A stretch of DNA of 64,000 nucleotides. Source: Dactylorhiza incarnata. Lineage: Eukaryota; Streptophyta; Magnoliopsida; Asparagales; Orchidaceae. The stretch spans positions 7,378,001 to 7,442,000 of the forward strand of contig JAWHQI010000013.1 of the NCBI GenBank assembly GCA_033032865.1, written 5' to 3'. Each line of letters begins with the position of its first letter. Position 1 is the stretch's first letter. Positions 20,942 to 32,501 of the stretch are shown here, in pieces. Made by a program: the position numbers and the translations under genes. The notes under the pieces were generated by a model. That model was given only the letters and a program-made list of their open reading frames with translations. It did no database searches and had not been told where the DNA came from.

Positions 20942-22536
20942 TGATGAGTACTTTTTGTACTCATCTTTTAGTATTATTTTAATATAGTTTTAAATTGAAT
21001 TTATATAATTTATATGTATTTTCTTATTTAATCTGTTCCTTTTTTATTTCTTCAACTAATTTAAGCTTATTTTATGTTTTGCAGGTTTTCTGGGCACTTT
21101 GAGTAAAAATCCAAAGTACACGCCCAAGGTCACGGGCGTGACCAAGGGCGTGACAGTCAATGATGTGTTCCAGACCCAATTCCTTCACCAGGGAGCGTTC
21201 CGTGAAGAATTCGCCAAGTACACGCCCTAGGTCACGGGCGTGACAAAGGGCGTGACCCAGTGTCACGGCCGCGACTCGCCACAGCATCTAGAGCACGCCT
21301 GCCACATCATTTAAAGTTACACGCCCCAGGTCACGGGCGTGACCTCGGGCATGACATCAGGTCACGGGCGTGACTCGCCCCACGCTTCTTCCCGCCAGAG
21401 TTTCCCGCCAGCAGCACTATTTCAAGATTACACGCCCCAGGTCACGGGCGTGACCTAGGGCGTGACACGGCCGAAATGCTCGCAATTACTCCAGAAGGAA
21501 CCCTCTCCGCTACTGCTTCGATCACGCCCCTTACACGCCCTTGGTCATGGGCGTGACCAAGGGCGTGTAACCTCATTTTTTCAGCTATATAAAGCCAGCT
21601 CCAGCAGATGTTGAAGGACGAATTTTGGGAGTTCAAATCTCCATTTCTTGTTTTATTTTCGTGTTTTAGTAGTTCTTGTATGTCCTTTTTCTTATTAGTA
21701 TTTGTAGTTTTCAATTCAATAGTTGTAACTTTCAATTCATGTCTTGTAATTTTTCTTTAGCAATTTAATAAAATAGTTCTTTTCTTCTCTCAATCTATTC
21801 TCTCTTTTTTTCATGAACTCTTCTATTTTCTTTAATTCTTCTATCTCTATGAGTAACTAAATTCCAATTAGTACTCGACCGAGATGATCTGAGGAGAATA
21901 TAATCTATGGTTTAGCTTCTCTTTCTCCCCTTTAGAATGCTTAAGATTTATTCTTGAACTTTTATTGGATTGAGATTATATTGTCGATATATAATTCTCG
22001 TCTTTGTTTTCGCAATCTAATAACCAAGAGGTTTTGATTTCGAATCGATCATTTCAAGAATAAAGAGGGTTGAATGCACTCCTCAAGCGAGGATGACATA
22101 ATTCTCCCGGATTGGAGTCAATTCCAATAGAGGGGTTCACTACGATAAGGCGAGTTTTAGATCTTGATTCTAGAACGAAAGTTCGTTTGATCGACTAAAC
22201 TCAGTTTAGTGTATCCTCGAGAGAGGTACGTTCATAATTCGGGAACCTCCACGGTCAAGTAATATCTTAAGGGAATTAGAAGTTTGATTTATTATATGTA
22301 TTTTCCAAAGTGATTCAAAGTCGAGTGCTACCCCTTTTTACTCATCGTTTTAATCTTATTTTTATTTTCCGTTTGCAAAATCACTCCCAAGTTTTATTTG
22401 ATAGAATAATAGAGACTTTCTTGAAGTAAGAGTACTCAACCGCCCCGAGTCTAATACGACCTTCTTTTAATAACCTATACTACATTCGATACGGTACACT
22501 TGCCATTGTCGTTTGCAAGCATAGTTTTGCCCATCA
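20942..22536 (+). repeat. 3' LTR of the pol-less element
   Basis: 1595 bp, near-identical to 16220-17801. It differs by scattered substitutions and by a small insertion of one repeat piece in the palindrome array. It ends GCCCATCA, followed by TSD GAGCC. Confidence 0.92.
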
Positions 22537-22659
22537 GAGCCGCTTGTAGAGGATGATGTGGAGAGAGCGAGTATTAGGATATTCTGAAAGATTGCCTTTG
22601 AAGTGGCGCTGCTTTAATCGAACGAGCGTTTTTTCAGGAGCCTGGTCGAACGGCTGGAA

Positions 22660-22965
22660 TTGAATATTTCTTCTGCACCATTACACCAAGTTTTTCTTTG
22701 TACATATAGTATAAATGAAAGATTACTCAATTATTGTTATCTGTGTGTCATTATTGGCCACTTGGGGCGAAGTTGCCCGACCCAGTTGGAGGAGAATTTT
22801 TGGTATCCAAGAGACAACCCACCCTTTGGGCCTTCGCTGCGGGCCTCCACGTCACCATCAAGCTTCCCTTCTCCAAAGCATTCTTCGGCACTAGCCTACC
22901 GATCTATTTCAAATCCAAGACTCTGTTCCACAGCCATGCCCCCTCATATGTATCCATTCCAATAG
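22660..22965 (+). pseudogene. LINE ORF1 fragment (zf-CCHC_4 type)
   Basis: The translated sequence has ERLLNYCYLCVIIGHLGRSC, a CCHC knuckle of spacing C-X2-C-X4-H-X4-C, followed by FGPSLRAS. This order is typical of the C-terminal part of plant L1-type ORF1/DUF4283 proteins. Only about 100 residues remain and no ORF2 is present. Host context is the DNA next to the Helitron remnant. Confidence 0.7.
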
Positions 22966-23445
22966 GCTTCGAGAATGGCCCCTGTTGCTCAACCATCCCG
23001 CTTGACCCTATCGACCCCACAATTCTCTCATGAGCCAGCTCTGATTGCCCCCCACCCCCACATCCAATCTCTATGTCGGGTCAGAGGTCCCACATTGCCA
23101 TCCTATGAGTTCTTAGTACTTATCCTGGTTGTGTCATACCCATCCACACCTACCACTACCCTTCCCTCTTGTGGTAGTCTAAGCTCTTTAATGCTCCCGC
23201 AATTCACTTCTACGGATACGGACACCGCTCTCCCATCTACCCTCACGCACTATTCACTTCTCTTCATGTTACAACTCCAAAATGTCACTATCCGTCTGGC
23301 CTCGCTTAACATTCAGCCTAATATTAAGGATTCCTGGACATCCTCTCATACTTTATGTCGGATGTAGCTGGTGTCCTTATACCTTGAATCAAAAGAGTGC
23401 CCTCGCCAAAAGAAAGATAAGTCGGTGGCATTTATTGGTGATTGA
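22966..23445. other. Unassigned sequence
   Basis: GC-rich at first and falling to AT-rich. Short ORFs lack recognisable domains, and it may be the decayed continuation of the LINE fragment. Confidence 0.4.
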
Positions 23446-23879
23446 TGAAGCCAAATTATATATGATAATTCTATGATTTATCATTATTTATTTTCTTTAA
23501 TATGAATTAAATATGTGACTTCTATATGATATTTTTTATTTTTTAACATTTTATTTAAGTGTCAAGATAAAAATAATTGGTTTAAGCAAAATTGGAGTAA
23601 GTTAAGCATATTTGAATAAAAAGAGCAAAGGGATAAACATCCATTTGTCCAAGCAACGACCTTGATTTCAGTCCTAACACATGGAAGATAGTTTAGAGCG
23701 AAATGACGCTATTTTCGAGACCCATGGTCTTGTGCACATGCGTGTGCCATGATCGTGTGTCGGGTTTTTTCAAGATAAGCCTTCCACACACATAGAGGAG
23801 TGAAGCGGTGCGATGATTGGGGTCGTGACACACAACCGTGTGTTTGGGATCATCTGCGATGATTAATAGAATATAGGTA
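23446..23879 (+). mobile_element. Possible truncated Athila-like LTR
   Basis: Begins TGATGAAGCCAAATTATATA, like the TGATGA starts of the two Athila-type LTRs, and has an AT-rich leader. GTGCACATGCGTGTGCC and GGTCGTGACACACAACCGTG are palindrome-like pieces of the same style. It is cut at 23880 by the copia LTR. No partner LTR, TSD or PBS is seen, so this is tentative. Confidence 0.35.
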
Positions 23880-24603
23880 TGTGATCTAATTCACCTAGGG
23901 GGGGGGGGGGGAATAGGTATTTTGATTTTTACTTAAATGATATTGATAGTTAAAACTATTCCAAGCAAGTAATCAAGCAAACCCAGAAAACACTCAAGTG
24001 TTTATAGTGGTTCCCCAAGACAGTGTGTCTATGGGTAGTCCACTTTCCCCCTTCACCTTTCTAACAGTGTGTTAGACAAGACCAACTTCTCCAATCTCAG
24101 CTACAAGAGCTTATAGTTCAGATCCTTCAAGATCTCTTAGGCTTGCTCCAAGCCCTACCTCAGGCCAGTCAGCCTTAAAACTCAGGCTTAACAACCCTAC
24201 AACCTCAGGCCTAACTGCCCTACAAACTCAGGCCAAATAGCCCTACAATCTCAGGACTAACAACCCTACAACTCAGGCCAAATAGCCCTACAGTAAATGG
24301 GTTTTTATGCTTACTACAACAGACAGCACAGAGAAGGTGTCTTCTGTAGTTCCTGCACTGCTTGTGCTTTCTAGTAGCTTGACTGGATGATGATTTGGGA
24401 GCCAGCTACTATCTGATCTTCCTCTTCAGTTGAAGGATGAAGGATCACCTTGCTCCTTCTTGTAGAAGAGCAATCTTTATCTCTCAGTCTCTTCTTCCTT
24501 GTTTAGTGAGCAGGAGGAGAATGAGAAGTTCAGGGCCGTCAATGGAATAGTAGCAATTTGTTTAGCACTCGACCAGCCCTTTTCAAAAGTGCCCTAAATT
24601 CTT

Positions 24604-24611
24604 CTTATATA
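24604..24611 (-). promoter_or_regulatory. TATA box of copia 1 LTR
   Basis: Minus-strand AGTATATAAG, downstream of the palindrome array at 24746-24945. Confidence 0.6.
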
Positions 24612-24745
24612 CTCTGCACATCTTCAATGGCACTCAAGGGAAAGATTTGACACCTTGGGAACAGATGGTTGGCTCTAATCTCCCTTTACAGTTGTTTGCA
24701 CCAAAGGCATGTCGCGCCACCTATTTTCTTCAATATTTGAATCAG

Positions 24746-24945
24746 TCTCAGCGGTTGGGCTGAGACAACTTTCATTCTCAGCGGTTGAGCAGCTGTCGTC
24801 CCAGTGGATCCGCTGAGATAGTTTCTCTTCTCAACGAATTCTATCTATCTGCAGCTCAATAGAGATATGCTGCTTCTCAGCGGCACCTGTCCTCGTCTCA
24901 GCGGTTCAGCTGAGACAGGGACACTTTCTCAGCTGATTAATCAGC
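24746..24945. repeat. CTCAGCGGTT palindrome array in LTR U3
   Basis: At least five units built on GTCTCAGC(GGTTNN)GCTGAGAC, for example near 24747 and 24896, with partial units between them. The same core recurs at 28144-28255 in front of the env-like gene. Confidence 0.8.
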
Positions 24946-25093
24946 AGACCTTTGAACCTATTCCATTGTATGGAATATCATCTCCCTGTACAAACCTTGA
25001 GAAAAAATAGATTTTATCAAGTACAATATGTACTTAGCATTGTGAGTGATGCCTCTTCAAATCAAGGGAACATTGAGGGCAATATTCCCAACA

Positions 25094-25107
25094 ATCTCCC
25101 CCTATTT
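25094..25107 (-). other. Polypurine tract of copia element 1
   Basis: Minus-strand AAATAGGGGGAGAT abuts LTR start TGTTGGG. It fixes the element's orientation. Confidence 0.8.
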
Positions 25108-25710
25108 GAAGAAGACAGAACATTCCCAATGCTAAGGTAATTTATCATGCAAATGAACTATATAGCATTCATGATATCATAACTTCCAGAAGATAACATT
25201 ATTTAAGCATTCCAACAAAAATCATGACAGATTATACAAAGTGATTATGATACCAGCATTGTCTGTTATTAAAAACTTGGCATCACAGACCATATGAAGC
25301 AAAAGTACTGAAAAGAGAATATTAAGCTTTGACTAATTTATCCCATAACATACACACTTAATTTCAACAGAATTTTCATTGTCATTTCAGTTTAAGAGTT
25401 AATACATAGATCTAGTTCCACTTTTATTAACATAAGAAATTGATGTTTTCCTTTTCTTAGAACTTTCAGCTTTGTTGACATCAGCAACTTCCTTCCCTTT
25501 GGCAGCAACAGTCTTTAGCTCAGCAACTTTCTTCTTGTTTTCCTATCTTTTGAAATAGAGGAAGGGTTTTGGAATATATTTTGAAGGTATTCTTTTTGGA
25601 TTGCCCTTCAGCATAAGGTTTTCTTTGAAGATCAAGTCCCTTAAAGAATTTCTTTCCAGATGTTTTATCCATTCTTCAGCTGGGTAAATCCTATCAATAT
25701 CTTTGCATAT

Positions 25711-27924
25711 CTACCCATGGTTTACCCAAGCATTCAGAATAATGCTTTTGGAGTCATCACTCCAATACTCAAAATCAGGATCATTTTCCTGCTCCTTTCT
25801 TTGCATAACCATAAATTCTTCAGCTAGCATCACTTGTTCTCTTTTTCTCTTCTTTGCTAGGTGAGCATTCTGAGCTAGTTTGGCTTGCCCCTCAAACTCA
25901 AAATCTTCTTTGCTGAAGTTGTCCAGCAGAGGAAGATTGAGGGCTATCCTTGTACCCTGTAGCACATGTAGAGCTAACTCTAAGTTGGTCTCAACATTGG
26001 CCACCTCCCCCTTTCTGGTTTCTTCAACAATTTTTCCTTCTAGGGATTGAGAGGCAGCAGCTACTGAGCCAGAGAGACTTTGGAAAGCATTTTCTAAGTC
26101 CCCCTTTAGGCCGTCCTTCATCTTCTCTGTCTCTCCAAGCATAGTGGTGGCAGTTTTCCAGACAAAGTCTTCAATGTGATTGGAGGCTTGTTCTATGACT
26201 TCATCTGTCTTGCTTACATAATTCTTGACATATCTCATGTCTTTCTCTACCATTTGGAGTTGTTTGTCCATTGATCTCAGTATAGTGTTCTGAGCAATCA
26301 CTGTGTGTTCTACTAGATTAAACCATTTGGTCATTTGTTTATTTAGGATTGCTGCATCTTCCTTGATTTCTTGTACTTCAGCCATAATCTCTTTCTTCAA
26401 AGATTATAATCCATTATCAATATAGGTCTTTATTGACAACATATGACCTTCAATTAAGTTACTAATAGAGCTGAGGAGATTGTCATGAGTTGTTGTAGTT
26501 GTTGGACTCAGCTCCTTTTCAACTTGAGCATGAATTTGCTCCCCCTCAACCTGAGCAGGGACTTGCTCCCCCTCAATGTGAGTATTATTATCTTTATTAC
26601 CTGATAAAGAGATTTAAAGTTAAGATTGGTTGTAGAATTCAAGAATTTTGTGTCAAGCAAAGGATTTAGTTAACATGTATAATACCTGATAACTGCTTTT
26701 GTTCCTTTTCAATACACTTTTCTTGCTCCCCCTCACTTGGAGCATTAGTATTGTTCTTATTTGGTGATGTGTTGAGTTTCTCCCCCTCTGAGTCAGGATC
26801 AACATTTGCCTCATCATCTTTCCAGTAACCTGCTGGTTTAGGAGGGATTTGATTAAACCTTTTGTTTAGGTTGAGGATAATTGAATCAATCTCACCTTGA
26901 AGATCAATAGGGTCGTTGTCTTCATTGTCTTCAGGGGAGGAGTGTGAGATTGTGATATTTCTATTAGTAGTGCCACCGTCTTCTTCATCCTCTTGATGCA
27001 CTATCTCAGCATCATCATTTCTTTCTGGTTTAGGATTAATGCCCGCATGACCTTCAGTGTCATGATTATTTCCTTGGTTATCCCGTGGAGGACTGCTTGT
27101 TGGAACTTGATTATCCAGATCTTGTATATCTTCTTCTGGCTCTTGTTCCGAGTCAGAGCATATCATTCTTCTTCTCCTCATCTCCTTCACCAGAACTCCC
27201 TTTTTCTTTTCCTTCAATTGAGAAGGTTGGCTCATTGGAAGAACCCTAGAAAATCTGTCTAGGGTTTTTATGTCCATTCTTTTTAGATAATGGAGGTTAA
27301 ATCCTTTGGATTTGTCAAAGTAGTCTGGGTAGGTATTGAGAAGATAGATAGAGAGGATTCTTCCTAAGTTGGGGGCTTGCAGACATTCTATTGTTCTCTG
27401 AAATAGTACCTTTGCCTAGGAAGTCTTCTTCTGTAGGATAACACTTGACATCAATTCAAACATGTGTCATGAGAGCCTGGCTTGCACAGTATGGCCTTGC
27501 AAACAATGTCAGAGAGCAATTTGCCTCTCTGGTTGAAGAACTTCCTCTTAAGAGATCCAAGTTTGGCATCACAATAGGCACACCACTGTAATGCATTGAC
27601 TCTGTCTTCCTCAGAAACAACATCCTCTTCTGCTTTACTGCAGAAGGGAAGTTGAAGAGCCTTTTCAATTTTCTTAGGCAATATTTTTATTCTCCTACTT
27701 CCTATCTTTCCCTTCATGGTTGACTTTGAGGAGGACAACTTAGCACTAGAGAATAATTCCAGAACTTCTGTTTTGAGAATTGTGGAGGGCTCAGATAGGT
27801 TATATTCAAGACTTTGGGCAGATAGAAGATCAATCACAACTTTAATTTCTTCTGGAGCATGCAAGAATCCATTCCTAACTATTTCATAGCCTTCTTGCAG
27901 CTCTTTTGCCATCTTTGGCGCCAT
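25711..27924 (-). pseudogene. Spliced env-like gene of copia element 1
   Basis: An env-like (SIRE-type ORF2) gene between pol and the 3' LTR, with blocks 27924-27451, 27277-26686 and 26600-25711. It starts MAPKMAKELQEGYEIV. A frameshift lies near 27450. The middle block is acidic (EDEEDGG, DSEGEK). A clean GT-AG intron at 26685-26601 (85 bp) joins the frame as Ser-Gly-Asn. Exon 3 opens with two EGEQ repeats and, after an in-frame TAA near 26403, a long coiled coil ending in a KKRKREQ basic stretch. No signal peptide or clear transmembrane segment is seen, so an envelope function is unproven. Confidence 0.7.
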
Positions 27925-28020
27925 TTCTTTTGAGTTACAGGTCGCTGAGTCGGAGGGGAGAAGGGTTTGTCTCGCCGGCTAGGTTGAAGGAAAGTGTGAT
28001 ATTTTAATCAATCATTAAGC

Positions 28021-28260
28021 TATTTATAGAGGCTTGAATTAGGTTTTAGGTTTGCTCTAATTGAATGAGTTGATAAGACTTAATCAATTTATTAGAGTTT
28101 TCATTCCTGATGAATCAAGTTTGACCTGTTTGATAGTTAAGCAAACTGTCTCAGCGGTACAACTGAGAATTATCCGCAAGGACAGTAAATGCCAACCGTT
28201 GAGATAGGTTTATTCATCTCAGCGGTTTAGATGAGATCACCCAAATCATTTCAGCTGATT
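28021..28260 (-). promoter_or_regulatory. Internal promoter-like region before env-like gene
   Basis: Minus-strand TATA box CTCTATAAATAGC at 28028-28021, about 100 bases upstream of the ATG at 27924. Upstream of it, 28144-28255 holds the same CTCAGCGGTT-type palindromes as the LTR U3. The order palindromes, TATA, start copies the LTR promoter plan. Confidence 0.65.
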
Positions 28261-28420
28261 TCATGATCTGTTAGAGTGGTTTGGCACATGACCTATACTT
28301 GGTAATAATCTTGTACACAACACATTTTGACAATTCAAAGCTTGTTATACATGTGACCCTTTCTATATTGAACTAGAGAGTGACACCATGAGCAAAACAT
28401 ATAAGTTTGCAGAATCAGAT

Positions 28421-30076
28421 TTATTCTAAGTTCAACATTCCAAGTTCAATTTTAAAAGCATTAAATTTAACTTCATCTAAAGGCTTAGTGAAGATGTCAG
28501 CAACTTGTTTGTCAGTGGGGACAAATTCAAGGCATACATCATTACACTCTACATGTTCTCTAATGAAATGATACCTTATTTCTATATGTTTAGTCCTGCT
28601 ATGTGAGACAAGATTTTTAGCTATAGAGATGGCACTAGATGAATCACAATATAGTGGAGAATTACTTACCTTGAGGTTATAATCCTCTAACTGATGTTGC
28701 ACCCATAGTAGTTGAGCAAAACAGCTCCCAGCAGCTATGTATTCAGATTCAGCTGTGGATATTGCCACACTGGTCTGTTTCTTACTGCTCTAAGAGATCA
28801 GCCTTCTTCCTAGGAATTGACAAGTCCCACTTGTGCTCTTCCTATCTTCCTTGCAACCTGCAAAATCTGCATCTGAGTAGCCAGTTAGTTCAAAATCATT
28901 ATTCTTAGGGTACCAAAGGCCAAGATGTTGGCTGCCCTTAAGGTATCTTAGAATTCTCTTTGTAGCTGAGTAATGAGATTCCTTAAGGCAGGCTTGGTAC
29001 CTAGCACAGACACAGGTAGCATACATAATGTCTGCTCTACTAGCAGTAAGATACAATAAGGATCCAATAATACACCGATACTTGGATTCATCAAAGGTCT
29101 TGCCCTTCTCATCCTTGTCCAGGGAATTGTTGGATCCCATTGGATTTTTCATGGTGGAGGCTGACTCCACTCCAAACTTCTTAATTAGCTCCCTAGTGTA
29201 CTTGGTCTGAGAGATAAAAATTCCATCATCAGACTGTCTCACTTGGAGGCCTAATAAGTACTTTAATTCTCCCATGCTGCTCATCTCAAACTCCCCCTGC
29301 ATTAGATTGACAAATCTTTTGCAAATGTTGTTATCTGTAGACCCAAAGATTATGTCATCAACATAAATCTGGACTAGAAGACACTTGCCATTTGTTTCCC
29401 TAAGAAACAATGTACTATCTATCTTTCCCCTCAAAAAATTGTTCTTGATGTGAAAGCTAGACAATGTCACATACCAAGCCCTAGGGGCTTGTTTAAGACC
29501 ATATAGAGCTTTCCTAAGTAAATAAACATGAGATGTAAGAGTCAGATGGACAAAACCTGATGGCTGCTCTACATATACTTCCTCTTTCAGATTTCCATTT
29601 AGGAATGCTGATTTGACATCCATCTAGTACACTTTGAAGCCTTTATGGGCTTCATAGGCAAGGAATAACCTTATTGCCTCCAACCTTGCAACTGGGGCAA
29701 AGGTTTGGTCAAAGTCTATTCCCTCCTCTTGCTTATACCCCTTTGCAACAAGCCTTGCCTTATTCTTGATGACTGTGCCATTTTCATCCATTTTGTTCCC
29801 GAAGATCCATTTGGTGCCTATGATATTATGTTCTTGTGGTCTTGGCACCAACTTCCATACTTTGCATCTCTTGAATTGCAATAGTTCTTCCTGCATTGCC
29901 TGAATCCAGAATGGATCTATGTTGGCCTCTTCAAACTTCTTGGGCTCTACCTGTGACAGGAAATTGAGGAACAATGCCTCATTGTGAGCCCTGCTCCTAG
30001 TTGTCACACCTTGTTTAACATTCCCAATAATCTGCTCCAAGGGATGATCCCTTAGATGTCTTATAGCTGCATGCAA
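28421..30076 (-). pseudogene. Copia 1 pol: reverse transcriptase and RNase H
   Basis: RT starts near 29990 ([18 protein letters not shown]) with [38 protein letters not shown] and the catalytic [11 protein letters not shown]. RNase H has [26 protein letters not shown] and HIEIRYHFIRE, ending NLE at 28421. Two stops interrupt one frame: TAG 29626-29624 (before MDVKSAF) and TAG 28792-28790 (after LIS). There are no indels, and the length is normal. Confidence 0.92.
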
Positions 30077-30091
30077 TCTATCCTCTACTTG

Positions 30092-31027
30092 CTAAATTCC
30101 TTCCATTGGATTAGCAGCTTCTTCAGCAGCCTGCACCTCTACTTCTTCTGGAATTGCAGCATTTGTATAGGCTCTGCTACTGCTGGATGGATCTTGTATA
30201 GATGATTCTTCCATGGCCCTTTCACTTCCTGTCAAAACAGAAGAACTGGACATTCCCTTATAGATTAGGCTGGTCTCATCAAACACCACATGCATGGACT
30301 CTTCAACAACATGGGTTTTCTTGTTATAGACTCTATAGGCTCTACTATGTGAGCTATAACCAACAAGAACCCCCATGTAGCATTTTTCAGCAAACTTGGT
30401 TAATTGAGATTTTCCATTGTTTAAAATGTAGCATTTAGAACTAAAGATCCTAAAGTATGAAATGGTTGGTTGTTTGCCTTTTAGAATCTCATAGGGGGTA
30501 ATTACATGAACTTTATTGATGGAAGCTCTATTGAGAACATAACATGCAGTATTGACTGCTTCAACCCAGAAGTATTCTAGGAGTGAAGAGTCACTAAGCA
30601 ATGTTCTCCCAGCTTCTATCAAGGTTCTATTCCTCCTCTCAGCCACACCATTTTGTTGTGGGGTCCTTGGGGAGGAGAACTCTTTGATGATACCTAGTTC
30701 TTGACAAAACCTTGTCATGGCTTCAGATTGAAACTCTGTGCCATGATCAGTCCTAGTTCTGACCACAGAACATTGTAAATCATTCTGAATTGCCTTGACA
30801 AGGTTTATAAAGACATTTAGTGTATCTGATTTCTTTTTAAGGAAAAATACTCAAGTATATCTTGAGTGATCATCAACAATCACTAAAGTATACAACTTCC
30901 CTCCTAAGCTTTGAATTGGCATAGGACCAAACAAATCCATGTGCAATAAATAAAGGCATCTTTTAGTGTCCTTGGAGCCAATACTTTTAAAAGTGGCCCT
31001 TGTTTTCTTGCCCATTTGGTAAGCATG
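30092..31027 (-). pseudogene. Copia 1 pol: integrase core
   Basis: Integrase DDE domain: HMDLFGPMPIQSLGG (first Asp), RTRTDHGTEF (second Asp) and PQQNGVAERRNR (Glu). The C-terminal part has ILKGKQPTISYFRIFSSKCY. A stop at 30853-30851 follows HSRYT. The N-terminal zinc part continues at 37211 on the far side of the inserted element. Confidence 0.92.
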
Positions 31028-31032
31028 ACATG

Positions 31033-32501
31033 TGATGGCGCGAATCTCACACACTGCTATAGGCGGTAGCTCGACTGCAACACGAAACGGCAGTGTACCG
31101 ATCGTTCAAGTAATATAAAATGGGAATGAATCCCCAAGTATCGATCTCAAAGGAACACAGTAAGGTGGAGTTTATTATCGAGGAAGGACTTGAGATTGAA
31201 GTCCTTTCGAGCGGATGGATGCGGAAACGGGGATTTTGGATTGTGGAAAATAAAGAGAAAATGCTATGACTACTCCTATGCAATGCCGCTATGCAATGCT
31301 TCGCTTGGCGGAATGGAGACTAGGCAGGCCTTGAGCGCGCTGCGTCGCAAGGGCGGATGGACGAGTAGGCAGACGGAGTGAGGGTCGTAAGCACCTCTTC
31401 AACAAGCACGCCACTAGCAATTGCTAGTGCGGCGACGAACGTGATGACGGGATGGAGGATGGAATGGGGACATGAAATAAAAATTTCACATAGACATGAA
31501 ATATATAGAAATACAAACTAGTTTTAAGTGCAACTTCATCTTAATACATAGATCTAACTACATACACACATCAATAAGTGAAGAATAAGGCAAGAAATCG
31601 ACCGAATCCGAAGGCTCGTTGTAGATTCACGGTAGGAAGCACCGGGTTGTCAATCCGCGTCCTAGCTCGGTCTGCAACTACGTCCGGGGTAGAGAGAGCT
31701 GTCACTACTCTCCAATGAGCCCGTCTTCTTCGTGTCACGATCCGTTAGAGGTTGCAAACTTCCTCTTGCTTGATGGTGATGGCGGCTAGGTCTTCCCTTG
31801 GAGCGCTAGGATGAAGGAGGAGGCCGAGAGGAAGCTCCGGCTCAAGATTGGCGTGAAGAACAAGCCCGGAGCACCTCCATATGGTGGGCGGCGATGGAGG
31901 GGCGCGGAAGGGGCGAAAACGGCGGAGCTGGGCGGAAGAAATGCGTCCCGACCTAAATCGCGAGCAGGGCATTTTATAGGCGCTGGAATAAACAGTGCGC
32001 ACGATCGTTGGCGCACGACCAGTGGTCGTGCGCACTATCATCTTGTGATCGTGTGCCTGCCTGGACGGAGCCTGCAAGGGAAAGAAAATTATAAAATACA
32101 ATGTTCGCACGACCAGTTGCGCACGACCAGTGGTCGTGCGCGTTATCGTAAGTGGTCGTGCGATAAGGGGAAACAGAACTCAGTTTTCAGGGGTTAAGTG
32201 CACACGATCAGTGGCGCACGACCAGTGGTCGTGCGCAGTGTTCCTATACAGATTTGTACCGGGAACACCTGCACGACACCTGCTCCAGCATACAACACTA
32301 ATCAAACCACTGAAAGTGACACTTAACCATGCATGAAAACTAATAATGAAGATAAACAAGAAAAAAAACACCAAAACGGGCCTAAAGGTGCACTTAGCAT
32401 GGAGAATCAAATATAAGTGAAAACATGTCTAAAGTGAAGTGCATAGACTAGAAAATCGGCCCAGATGAGTCCATAAATGTGTATATATTTGGGACTCATC
32501 A
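31033..32501 (-). repeat. 3' LTR of the second pol-less element
   Basis: 1469 bp. On minus it starts TGATGAGTCCCAAATATA and ends CGCGCCATCA. It contains the TATA box (31972-31979, CTATAAAATG on minus) and three perfect 23-bp palindromes at 32011-32033, 32119-32141 and 32214-32236 (arms GCGCACGACCA). Confidence 0.92.
31995..32245. repeat. GCGCACGACCA palindrome array in U3
   Basis: Three perfect 23-bp palindromes plus half units (GATCGT, GTGATCGTG). The array lies directly upstream (minus sense) of the TATA. The 5' LTR has the equivalent at about 36678-36945, with one more GTGATCGTGC unit. Confidence 0.9.

Larger units (their letters stand above)
16220..22536 (+). mobile_element. Complete pol-less Athila-like LTR element, TSD GAGCC
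   Basis: A 6317-bp element with two near-identical LTRs (16220-17801 and 20942-22536, both TGATGAG..CCCATCA) and perfect TSD GAGCC at 16215-16219 and 22537-22541. It has a tRNA-Asp-type primer site after the 5' LTR and a polypurine tract before the 3' LTR. The only long ORF encodes a 420-residue zinc-knuckle protein, and there is no protease, RT or integrase. LTR design, primer site, PPT and 3'-UTR hairpins match the autonomous Athila at 45792-58257, so it is probably mobilised in trans. Confidence 0.92.
23880..25093 (-). repeat. 3' LTR of copia element 1
   Basis: 1214 bp. On minus it starts TGTTGGGAATATTG and ends with CTATTC, a C run and CTAGGTGAATTAGATCACA. The plus-strand G run at 23898-23911 is 14 long. 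The TATA box and CTCAGCGGTT palindromes lie inside. Confidence 0.85.

Noticed and set aside
31811..32197. 128-codon ORF found twice (also 36493-36879)
   Set aside because: Both copies are inside the two LTRs of one element, cross the TATA/palindrome region and read against the element.
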